Below are positions 58,038 through 64,000 of a DNA stretch of 64,000 nucleotides, in pieces. The stretch comes from Pseudomonas yangonensis (lineage in GTDB: Bacteria; Pseudomonadota; Gammaproteobacteria; Pseudomonadales; Pseudomonadaceae). The stretch is from NCBI RefSeq assembly GCF_009932725.1, contig NZ_BLJU01000001.1:62001-126000 (forward strand). Reading direction: 5' to 3'. The notes below the pieces were generated by a model. The model saw nothing but the letters and a program-made list of their open reading frames with translations, had not been told where the DNA came from and made no database searches. Each line of letters begins with the position of its first letter. Positions within the stretch are counted from its first letter, which is position 1. The position numbers were made by a program, and so were the translations under genes.

Positions 58038-58534
58038 GCGATCACCCCACCAGTTCGAATGGTTCGCGCAGGGGCACGAAGGGCGTTGGTTTGCCGGGGT
58101 CGTGCACAACGTGCCAATACCTGGGCGGTCGGTTGCTTGGGGTGTGTTTCGCGCAGATGGAGGCAGGCGTCAGCTTCCAGCGACCATCGACCTTTAGGAC
58201 CGACACGGGGCGGCACTCGGTGCATGGTGTGGACGGGCAGAGCGCGGGTTGAGCGGTTACGCGACGGGACCAGCACACAGAGCAGTCGCAGTTCGCGGGG
58301 TGTGGTTGGCGCAGGTACTGGCTCAGGCTTTTCATTGGTCGCCTCCAGCGCTTGGCGCTTTTCGAAGTCAGCGCCCTGGCCGTGGGCGAAGTCGTTGCAG
58401 CTGTTGCAGCCGCAGAAGTCGCCACCGCAGTCGCAGCGGTAATCACCGAAGTGGCCTGCCTCGCTGTACGGGCGAACGTGCAGGCAGTCCTGGCAGAGCA
58501 TCAGAGCGGCGGTTTTCGCTAGCTGGGCAATCAT
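58034..58534 (-). CDS. Cys-rich phage protein overlapping another frame
   Basis: 166 aa as an open frame; ATG at 58534 with GGAG ahead and a 4-nt ATGA overlap with the HTH gene. The first 65 residues look genuine: CQDCLHVRP, DYRCDCGGDFCGCNSCNDF (zinc-binding pattern). After about residue 70 the frame overlaps the 97-aa gene entirely, ending in an ATGA overlap with the next gene. Either a true overlapping pair or a frame that once stopped earlier. Function unknown. Confidence 0.55.
   Translation of the reverse strand: MIAQLAKTAALMLCQDCLHVRPYSEAGHFGDYRCDCGGDFCGCNSCNDFAHGQGADFEKRQALEATNEKPEPVPAPTTPRELRLLCVLVPSRNRSTRALPVHTMHRVPPRVGPKGRWSLEADACLHLRETHPKQPTAQVLARCARPRQTNALRAPARTIRTGGVIA
58042..58335 (-). 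CDS. Small Cys-rich phage protein
   Basis: 97 aa; very good Shine-Dalgarno GGAGG 6 nt before the ATG at 58335. Cysteine pairs CDCSVC, CPSTPCTEC and a conserved-looking WKLTPASICAKHTPSNRPPRYW. It ends 4 nt before the 90-aa membrane protein gene. Overlaps the 166-aa frame over its full length. Function unknown. Confidence 0.65.
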   Translation of the reverse strand: MKSLSQYLRQPHPANCDCSVCWSRRVTAQPALCPSTPCTECRPVSVLKVDGRWKLTPASICAKHTPSNRPPRYWHVVHDPGKPTPFVPLREPFELVG

Positions 58535-58749
58535 TCAACCCACTCCTCTTCCATAAGCTTCTTGGTCAGCAGGGAGACGTTGACCATTACGTGGCGGCCT
58601 ACCTTGAGGTGGGGCAGGTAGCCGTTGCGCATCCAGCCGCGAACGGTGTCGTGGTCTTCACTCATGCGAATCCAGTTTGCGAACTCGCGCCAGGGCATCA
58701 TCGGCGGCGGGTTCACAAGGTCTTTCAGCGTCAGGGGGATTCCTTCCAT
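58531..58749 (-). CDS. HTH DNA-binding protein, excisionase candidate
   Basis: 72 aa. MerR/AlpA-like winged HTH pattern: MPWREFANWIRMSEDHDTVR then GWMRNGYLPHLKVGRHVMVN. AAAGG precedes the ATG. First gene of the minus-strand phage operon and divergent from the repressor, as expected of Xis (XisF-like in Pf4), which would both drive excision and switch the promoter. Confidence 0.75.
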   Translation of the reverse strand: MEGIPLTLKDLVNPPPMMPWREFANWIRMSEDHDTVRGWMRNGYLPHLKVGRHVMVNVSLLTKKLMEEEWVE

Positions 58750-58835
58750 CGGAGTGGCCTTTGTTGCACTATGTTGGTCTTTATTGCGCTACGTCTTGGT
58801 CACCATGCTGCGGATGCCTGACGTAACCTACAGTC

Positions 58836-58873
58836 GTAATATACAACGACGGTGGGTGCTATTTGTATATTAC
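58836..58873. promoter_or_regulatory. Operator candidate: 11-bp inverted repeat between excisionase and repressor genes
   Basis: GTAATATACAA (58836-58846) and its exact reverse complement TTGTATATTAC (58863-58873), 16 bp apart, centres 27 bp apart. The left arm also sits inside GTCGT-AATATACA-ACGAC. Placed 23 bp before the repressor start, so a natural site for autoregulation. Confidence 0.6.
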
Positions 58874-58895
58874 ATTCGTAGATTACTAGATCATT

Positions 58896-59168
58896 ATGGA
58901 ATCAATAGACGACCGCGTTAGAGCACTTGTCGATAAGGCAGGCCTAGACGAGCTGGTGAAGAAGACCGAAATCAGCGGGACGCGGTGGAGGACTGTCCGC
59001 TACGACAAGCGGACAAGGATTAGCACTCAGGAGGTAGAGGCGCTCACACGTCTATATCCTTCATATGCTTTGTGGCTGGCCAGTGGCAACGTAGCCCCCG
59101 AAAGCGGCCAGACAAGCCCCGAGTACGACGAGGCCAACCGAAACTTGACCGATCAAGACGCGGGATAG
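58896..59168 (+). CDS. Phage repressor C-like protein
   Basis: 90 aa. Short helical DNA-binding protein with GTRWRTVRYDKRTRISTQEV (recognition-helix-like) and RLYPSYALWLASGNVAPESG, a segment I associate with Pseudomonas phage repressor-C proteins such as Pf4r. No ribosome-binding site before the ATG; it may be translated leaderless. Divergent from the HTH gene across the operator region; should keep lysogeny and give immunity. Confidence 0.7.
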   Translation: MESIDDRVRALVDKAGLDELVKKTEISGTRWRTVRYDKRTRISTQEVEALTRLYPSYALWLASGNVAPESGQTSPEYDEANRNLTDQDAG

Positions 59169-59223
59169 CGATCACCCAGGAAGTAGCTAGGCGCTGGTAT
59201 GCCCGAAGGGAGGTGGGTAAAGA

Positions 59224-59553
59224 ATGAAGAGAGCAGCCATATTGGCACTGGCCATCGTCAGCCTTACCGCCAGCGCAGACGACAAGACGGCCTTGTCTAA
59301 AGCAATAGACACGATCAGGCCAGCCACAGACGCGGCCGCAGATTACGTGAGCAAAAGCATCATGCAGAGCCTGTCGGGCAATGACACTCCGATGGGCCGA
59401 GCTGCACGCGATAACCTCGAGCGTCAGGCCAAGGCTGAGCGGGAAGCCAACCGCGGCACACGCAAGACCATGAAAGAGTGCATCAAGCCCGGCAACGTCA
59501 TCGATGAAGACGTGCAGGAGTGCATCATGGGTATGCGAGAAAGGGACTGGTAA
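59224..59553 (+). CDS. Exported phage-region protein of unknown function
   Basis: 109 aa with a strong Shine-Dalgarno (GGGAGG). Signal peptide MKRAAILALAIVSLTASA then DDKTALSKAI; a helical, lysine/arginine-rich body and two cysteines near the end (KECIKPGN, VQECIMGM) that could form a disulfide. Lies after the repressor on the same strand, 15 nt before the next gene. Not recognised; probably periplasmic, perhaps expressed in the lysogen. Confidence 0.68.
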   Translation: MKRAAILALAIVSLTASADDKTALSKAIDTIRPATDAAADYVSKSIMQSLSGNDTPMGRAARDNLERQAKAEREANRGTRKTMKECIKPGNVIDEDVQECIMGMRERDW

Positions 59554-59568
59554 GGAAGGAGTTCAAGG

Positions 59569-60126
59569 ATGAAGGCAGACAGAGACGACGCCCCAAAATG
59601 GCTAACGAGCCGCCAGAGTAAAGGTAGCAACCTAAAGGTAGTACTGGCAGGAACAATTGGCACTGTCGTTACCCTTGGTGCTCTTACTCTGGCTGGTCAA
59701 GCGTTCATGCAGAACACCGTAAAGAACCTTGCTGCGAACAGTCAGCAGTCGAAGCCCAAGCCGGTTGCCGAGATCACCCGAGCAGAACCAGCGCCCAGGG
59801 ACGACTGGGACAAGATCGTAGAAGAGCAGGCAAGGCGAGACGCAATGTCTCAGCAGCAACCTGAGCAGCCCATTGACTCAGATAGCCCAGCAGTCAAACA
59901 GACCGTGTTCAACGATCAGAACTACGCCCCGAGAGGGGCTGACAACGTGCTCAGCCTTCGCGATACCTATCAGCCCGCAGAACCGGAAAAACCGGCTGGA
60001 AAGGTGAAGGTGACAATCATTGAGCAAACACCGAGCATGAAAGATAGAGCATGCTGGCCGCACAAGGAAGGGAGCATTGAGCGGCGTAATTGCAGGTCAC
60101 GGGTCGGGCTTAATCACAGGGATTAG
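59569..60126 (+). CDS. Membrane-anchored phage-region protein of unknown function
   Basis: 185 aa, AGGAG before the ATG. N-terminal cytosolic stretch, one membrane helix (VVLAGTIGTVVTLGALTLAG, about 24-44), then a Pro/Gln/Glu-rich periplasmic region and a cysteine pair near the C-terminus (RACWPH, RRNCRS). Probably works with the preceding exported protein. No family recognised; TonB-like or linker-like architecture. Confidence 0.68.
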   Translation: MKADRDDAPKWLTSRQSKGSNLKVVLAGTIGTVVTLGALTLAGQAFMQNTVKNLAANSQQSKPKPVAEITRAEPAPRDDWDKIVEEQARRDAMSQQQPEQPIDSDSPAVKQTVFNDQNYAPRGADNVLSLRDTYQPAEPEKPAGKVKVTIIEQTPSMKDRACWPHKEGSIERRNCRSRVGLNHRD

Positions 60127-60184
60127 CGTTTGGTTAAGGGGCGGGCTTTAGAAAATCCCAGTGCGCGAAGCGAGTGACTTGAGT

Positions 60185-60904
60185 CTATTGAACATATTTT
60201 AGATACCGATCGACGACGTTCCAAGTGCTAGTGAGTAACAATGCACGACTTTCTGAGTCAGCGGAAGTGGGCTCGCCGTGGCGCAATGGGTCAGCTGCTG
60301 CCTTGATTGCGCGGATGGTTTGCTCGTCGCTGCCAGAAACTTCACGAAGTTTGGCCCACTGCGTGCGTTTATCACTGGTAGACAAGTTATGCACCGCCGC
60401 ACAGTGATGGCGCAGTGATTCAATTGCGCGATAGCAATAAAAGCCGGTGTCGTCGGCGTGCTTCATGGCGGAAACTAAGTCGCTAAAACAGCGATTTAAG
60501 AGAATGCCGTTAGGGCCAATTGTCTTATTCCGCAGTGTTACCAAGGCATCTTGAACGTCGATCATATCGCCGCGGTCGGTAATGCATGGGATATCAATAC
60601 CGAAAACATAATCGATTCCGCGGCTTTTATTTAGAACTCGTGTGATCTCAAAGTCGTAGGCGTAACCCTTAACGTAGCCAACCATTGCCAAATCGTTTTG
60701 GATAATGTTTTTAACAACATTTCTTAAGTCAAATATGTCCCACTCGTGTTCGCTTTCCACCCAAACGGCAATCTGATTCAAAATAATGCTAACTCTTGCC
60801 GTGCCACTTACTCCTGACGCGACATGCGTAAACCCAAGAGTGATTTGAAGGGAAAGCTGAGCTCGTTCTGGAATCACAATGCCGCTAAAAAGATATGGTT
60901 CCAT
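60185..60904 (-). CDS. Unknown AT-rich cargo protein
   Basis: 239 aa, clearly lower GC and different codon use from its neighbours. Mixed alpha/beta N-terminal half without signal peptide or membrane helix; the C-terminal half is helical with AIESLRHHCAAVHN and AIKAAADPLRHGEP, a style seen in HEPN-like or similar proteins, but I cannot assign it. Located next to attR, the usual site for lysogenic cargo such as superinfection or defence genes. Confidence 0.62.
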   Translation of the reverse strand: MEPYLFSGIVIPERAQLSLQITLGFTHVASGVSGTARVSIILNQIAVWVESEHEWDIFDLRNVVKNIIQNDLAMVGYVKGYAYDFEITRVLNKSRGIDYVFGIDIPCITDRGDMIDVQDALVTLRNKTIGPNGILLNRCFSDLVSAMKHADDTGFYCYRAIESLRHHCAAVHNLSTSDKRTQWAKLREVSGSDEQTIRAIKAAADPLRHGEPTSADSESRALLLTSTWNVVDRYLKYVQ

Positions 60905-60976
60905 TGTTTGCGCCTAAAGTATGGGTTTAAGCCTGTCAAGGTGAACGATGGGAGCGATTTGAGTCGATTTTTAGAA

Positions 60977-61189
60977 TCAGCCACTGAAGGTGATTTTACT
61001 GTCTTTATTCTTGAATACTTCAAGGGCAAAAGGCTGCGCAAGTTTATAGCAGTCTAGAAGTGTGTAATCTTTGCCTGGTTGGCCGCCTGCTTGGATGAGG
61101 GAGTCTTCAATATTCTTGGCCATAACCAGAAGCAGATCCTCCAGTGTTGTCGTGTCAACTCTTTCAAAGTTTGGGATCAGCTTTTTCAT
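60977..61189 (-). CDS. Unknown small AT-rich cargo protein
   Basis: 70 aa (MKKLIPNFERVDTTTLEDLL then LVMAKNIEDSLIQAGGQ). Upstream of the 239-aa gene on the same strand with a 72-bp gap, so possibly an operon. Soluble, acidic/basic mix. No family recognised; a small partner (for example an antitoxin-like or regulatory peptide) is only a guess. Confidence 0.5.
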   Translation of the reverse strand: MKKLIPNFERVDTTTLEDLLLVMAKNIEDSLIQAGGQPGKDYTLLDCYKLAQPFALEVFKNKDSKITFSG

Positions 61190-61539
61190 GACGCACCTTG
61201 ATCTTTAGGTGTGATTGTTGCCTATCTATTAATTAGGCAGCATTGATGTCGTAAGATACCCGCTGGTGTCTGATGACTTGCTTAGAATTGCGCTACGCCC
61301 TTGATTTTACTTGCGCAGAAGCAAAAGCGAGACGCAAAGCTCTATATTTCAGACGATCTAGGGCGCTGTGATAGCTAGACGCTACCCATGGCCGCGAAAA
61401 CTGTCTAGCTGGCGTGTCGAAAAAGTGTCGAAATCAACGGGCGACAGAGTGCCGCAATGGGCAGCAGACATGAGGCGAAAGCCCCGGTTTTGCTAGCGTT
61501 GGGCAGGGAAGGGCAGTAACGGGCAGCGGTTCAAACGGA
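61190..61539. other. Non-coding right end of the prophage
   Basis: 350 bp with no supported gene. AT-rich near the cargo operon, where its promoter should be, then an arm-type repeat (61414-61435) and several GGGCAG repeats (61455, 61500-61527) leading to attR. Confidence 0.6.
61414..61435. repeat. Right arm-type integrase site (candidate)
   Basis: CGTGTCGAAAAAGTGTCGAA: two GTGTCGAA direct repeats 11 bp apart, nearly identical to 49631-49652 and in the same orientation, 105 bp before attR. Confidence 0.5.
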
Positions 61540-61568
61540 TTCGACTCTCACTGCCTTCCGCCAATCAC
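61540..61568 (+). repeat. attR (29-bp repeat of the selC 3' end)
   Basis: Identical to 49543-49571. It is followed by host sequence (CTGGCCGTAACGGG) that must originally have lain right behind selC. Confidence 0.93.
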
Positions 61569-61614
61569 CTGGCCGTAACGGGCGCCTGCGTCGCATCCGC
61601 TGGGGTAAGACCGG

Positions 61615-62097
61615 CTACAGATTCTTCTCGAACTGTACCAGGGCGACACGGCTGCCATCCGGCGCGCGACGCTCAACGATGCCGACGGTACGGTAGCCCA
61701 GTCGGGTGTAAAGCAGCAGGCCGCCGGCGTTGGCGTTGAAGCAGGACACCTTCATCAGCGGCGCGTCGTAGTGCTCGCGCGCGAGGTTCTCCATCACTTC
61801 CACCAGGTACTGGGCCACGCCCTGGCTGCGGGCCCAGGGCGCTACCATCAGGTTGCCCAGGGCGCAGAATTCGCCATGCTGCCATTGGTAGAAATTGGCG
61901 AAGCCGGCGACCTTGCCGCCGAGTTCCACCACGGTGCTTTCGCGGCGCTCGGCGAGGGCTGCGGCAAGCTGGCCGACGTCCAGCGGCCAGATGGCCTTGG
62001 GATAGGAGAAGAACAGTTCATCGACGTTCTGCGGAAAGCCGGCCACGGTGCCGAGGTCGGCAGCCGTGGCCGGGCGGTGTTGCAGGTTCGCATTCAA
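61615..62097 (-). CDS. GNAT acetyltransferase
   Basis: 160 aa. GNAT fold with acetyl-CoA motif LMVAPWARSQGVAQYLVEVM and the C-terminal NAGGLLLYTRLGYRTVGIVE. N-terminal FPQNVDELFFSYPKAIWPLD is typical of the RimI/YhhY-like branch with this start. Substrate unknown. It follows the DUF4136 gene (17 bp). Confidence 0.86.
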   Translation of the reverse strand: MNANLQHRPATAADLGTVAGFPQNVDELFFSYPKAIWPLDVGQLAAALAERRESTVVELGGKVAGFANFYQWQHGEFCALGNLMVAPWARSQGVAQYLVEVMENLAREHYDAPLMKVSCFNANAGGLLLYTRLGYRTVGIVERRAPDGSRVALVQFEKNL

Positions 62098-62114
62098 AGC
62101 GGACGGTCCTTGGT

Positions 62115-62669
62115 TCAGCGCGGTGGGTACTGCGAGAGCACCTGAGTGACGGTTTCGCGGATCGCCCGTTCGCGCTCGGCGGGTGTCGGCGGCTGGCTGC
62201 GCATGATCTGTTCACCGCTGCCGCGCCACACCAGCTTGCCGTCCTTGGCGTCGTACAGGTCGATCTGCAGGGTGGCGACCTTGTAGTCCACGCGGCGCGT
62301 TTCGGTGAAAGCCGGGCCTCCCCAGTAACCGCCCCAATAGCCGCCCCAGCCACCGCCGTACTGGGTGGTGATCTGATCCTGACGCTCATCGACGATCAGC
62401 ACGCTCTGCACCTTGAGATCGCCCTTGCCATCGGCTGCCTGGCGCAGGCCGCGCTGGTCGAGTTGTTCGGCCACGGCCTGGCTGATGCGGGCTTCGGTGA
62501 TGTCGCTTTTCAGGCGGGCATCATCGGGTTGGTAGGCGAGCTTGTCGTCCATCCAGCTCCAAGTGCGGTAGGCCGCGAAGTCGCGACTGGGGTCGAAGTC
62601 GCGCTCCAGGCTGACGCTGGCGCAACCACTCAGCAGCAAGGCGAGAAGCAGGTAGGGCAAGGTACGCAT
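62115..62669 (-). CDS. DUF4136 lipoprotein
   Basis: 184 aa. Lipobox LLLSGC (Cys16; Ala at +2, so outer membrane is expected). DUF4136 fold: FDPSRDFAAYRTWSWMDD and TLQIDLYDAKDGKLVWRGSG. A Gly/Tyr/Trp-rich loop (YGGGWGGYWGGYWGGP) sits in the middle. Function unknown. Tandem with a paralogue upstream. Confidence 0.88.
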   Translation of the reverse strand: MRTLPYLLLALLLSGCASVSLERDFDPSRDFAAYRTWSWMDDKLAYQPDDARLKSDITEARISQAVAEQLDQRGLRQAADGKGDLKVQSVLIVDERQDQITTQYGGGWGGYWGGYWGGPAFTETRRVDYKVATLQIDLYDAKDGKLVWRGSGEQIMRSQPPTPAERERAIRETVTQVLSQYPPR

Positions 62670-62690
62670 GTCGTTCTCCAGCGCAGTCGA

Positions 62691-63269
62691 TCAATAAGGA
62701 GGATAGCCGTCCAGTGCGGCGCGGATGGCCGCGCGCATGGCCTCGGCCTGTGCCGCCTGGTCCTTGCCGGCCACGGCCTCACCGCTACCGGACCAGACTA
62801 CCTGGCGGTCGCGTGGGTCGATCAGTTCGATGCGCACCACGGCTACCTTCTGCTCGTAAGTGCGTACGATGGGTACGCCACCGTAGGCGCCGTAGCGGCG
62901 ATCCCAGTGGCTGCCGGTGCCGTAGTAGCCACCGACGTTGTCCTGATACTGGCGCAGACGGGTTTCCTGGCTGATGCGGGCGCTGACCAGCACATCACCG
63001 GGACCCTTGAGCGCCGGGCGCAGGCCGTATTGATCGAGGCCGGCACTGACGCTGTCAGCCAGTTCATTGCTGGGCGTACGGCCGTCCAGCCAGCTCCAGC
63101 TGCGGTAGCGTCCGTAATTGCGCGGCGCGGCCGGGTAGGCGCTGCGGTCAAATGTGGTGGCCGCTTCGGGCGGCGCCGGTGGCATCGGCAGCGATTCGGC
63201 CTGGTAGGGATTCTGGCTCTGGCAGGCAGCCAGCAGCGGCAGGATGAGTATGGCTATGGCGGTGCGCAT
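62691..63269 (-). CDS. DUF4136 lipoprotein
   Basis: 192 aa from the ATG at 63269 (GGAG ahead; a start nine codons earlier lacks a ribosome-binding site). Lipobox LLAAC, then [11 protein letters not shown] and [18 protein letters not shown] as in the neighbouring paralogue, to which it is clearly similar. The pair probably arose by tandem duplication. Confidence 0.87.
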   Translation of the reverse strand: MRTAIAILILPLLAACQSQNPYQAESLPMPPAPPEAATTFDRSAYPAAPRNYGRYRSWSWLDGRTPSNELADSVSAGLDQYGLRPALKGPGDVLVSARISQETRLRQYQDNVGGYYGTGSHWDRRYGAYGGVPIVRTYEQKVAVVRIELIDPRDRQVVWSGSGEAVAGKDQAAQAEAMRAAIRAALDGYPPY

Positions 63270-63344
63270 GGTCGTCTCCGTGGTCGCGCGCGACATCCCC
63301 GATGGCTTCAGGCTACGCCGGGCTGCCGGCTTCGTCCAACGCGC

Positions 63345-64000
63345 TCAGAGGGGCCGGCAGATCCAGTGCAGGTAGCGGCCCAGGCCGGCGAAAGTCGGGT
63401 GGCGGCGATGGGCCAGCTCCATTTCCAGCAGGTCGACCAGCTCGGCCTTGGTCTGGAATTCCTGCGGCATGTAGTCGTGGAATACGCGCACGCCGCTACG
63501 GCTTTCGACCTGCCAGTACTCGCCGAGTTGCGTATCCAGCTCCCTCGGGTCGAGCGGGCGCTGCGGGGTCAGGCTCTGGCCCTCGCCGGCGAAGCGTTCC
63601 TTGCGCAGCTTGCGGAAGTGCCCCTTGAGCAGGTTGCGGTAGATCAGCGCGTCCTTGTTGTAGAAAGCCAGCGACAGCCAGCCGTCCCTGGCCGTCAGCT
63701 GATGCAGCACCGGCAGGATGGCCGCCGGTTCGGCCAGCCATTCCAGCACGGCATGGCACAGCACCAGATCGAAAGGCTGCTGCAGCTGGCCGAGCAGTTC
63801 CTGCCAGGGCGCCTGGATAAAGGTGGCGTTCTGCCCGGCTTCGGCGAAGCGCTGGCGTGCCCCGGTGAGCATGGGTTCGGCAGGTTCGGCCAGGGTGACC
63901 TGATGGCCGCGCTGGGCCAGCCACAGGCTCATGTGGCCAAGCCCTGCACCAACATCCAGCACGCGTAGTGAGCGGTCCGGCAGCGCTTCGGCCAGGTCGG
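63345..64000 (-). CDS. cmoM: tRNA cmo5U methyltransferase, 5' part cut off
   Basis: About 218 codons seen; the start lies beyond the window edge. SAM motif VLDVGAGLGHMSLWLAQRGH, acidic loop LAEPAEPML, VLCHAVLEWL (post-motif) and LSLAFYNKDALIYRNLLKGH, characteristic of CmoM/SmtA, which forms the methyl ester of 5-carboxymethoxyuridine in tRNA wobble positions. The C-terminal HDYMPQEFQTKAELVDLL also fits. Confidence 0.88.
   Translation of the reverse strand, partial: DLAEALPDRSLRVLDVGAGLGHMSLWLAQRGHQVTLAEPAEPMLTGARQRFAEAGQNATFIQAPWQELLGQLQQPFDLVLCHAVLEWLAEPAAILPVLHQLTARDGWLSLAFYNKDALIYRNLLKGHFRKLRKERFAGEGQSLTPQRPLDPRELDTQLGEYWQVESRSGVRVFHDYMPQEFQTKAELVDLLEMELAHRRHPTFAGLGRYLHWICRPL

Larger units (their letters stand above)
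49543..61568. mobile_element. Integrated filamentous phage (inovirus) at selC
   Basis: About 12.0 kb between 29-bp repeats of the selC 3' end. Carries integrase, rolling-circle initiator, secretin, Zot-like pI, pVI-like, adsorption protein, major coat, ssDNA-binding protein, an HTH excisionase candidate and a divergent repressor, in the Pf1/Pf4 order apart from the added secretin. Core genes are on the minus strand, the repressor and two further genes on plus, cargo on minus at the right end. All core reading frames look intact, so it may be active. Confidence 0.94.

Noticed and set aside
60824..61057. 77-aa plus-strand ORF in the cargo region
   Set aside because: Overlaps the start of the 239-aa gene and the end of the 70-aa gene antisense, and has no ribosome-binding site.

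Overview
The window is a chromosomal piece of a high-GC gammaproteobacterium, almost certainly Pseudomonas. The order retS-purD-purH-fis-dusB-DUF3426-prmA-DUF4272-accC-accB-aroQ-dsbD-MCP-gcbA-DUF2333-NUDIX-yciH-speA matches, as I recall it, the PA4856 to PA4839 block of P. aeruginosa. The fdn/fdhE/selAB block has the same gene content as the PA4812 to PA4807 region. The P. mendocina/oleovorans group is my guess for the lineage, but I cannot prove the species from the sequence alone.

Layout. 1-22.2 kb is core genome: a partial RetS hybrid kinase, purine biosynthesis, Fis with DusB, ribosomal protein L11 methylation, acetyl-CoA carboxylase subunits, 3-dehydroquinase, DsbD, a chemoreceptor, a diguanylate cyclase and arginine decarboxylase. 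22.2-28.1 kb is a set of smaller accessory genes: a MocR regulator, a GNAT/FMN-reductase/CMD operon, a DUF2214 membrane protein, a GAF-GGDEF protein and a MATE pump. 28.2-36.2 kb holds a bacterial alpha-2-macroglobulin with an intact CLEQ thioester and its partner penicillin-binding protein PbpC. The pair is split by a REP-associated tyrosine transposase (RAYT) that is flanked by REP pairs. 36.3-39.5 kb has a chemoreceptor and another membrane diguanylate cyclase.

39.8-49.6 kb is a complete selenocysteine system. fdnG has an in-frame UGA followed by a SECIS hairpin with near-textbook geometry, then come fdnH and fdnI, a 600-bp REP/tandem-repeat gap, fdhE, selA, selB and the selC tRNA-Sec. The enzyme and all the dedicated Sec insertion machinery except SelD lie next to each other.

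49.54-61.57 kb is a filamentous phage (inovirus) of Pf type, integrated into the 3' end of selC and bounded by 29-bp direct repeats. Read in the phage's main direction (minus strand) the order is excisionase-like HTH, small genes, ssDNA-binding protein, small coat-type peptides, major coat, adsorption protein, pVI-like, Zot-like pI, secretin, replication initiator, integrase. The secretin lies between zot and rep, where Pf4 as I remember it has none, so this phage seems to bring its own outer-membrane exit pore. A divergent repressor, two exported or membrane proteins of unknown function and two AT-rich cargo genes fill the right end.

61.6-64 kb returns to host genes: a GNAT enzyme, two DUF4136 lipoproteins and a partial CmoM tRNA methyltransferase.
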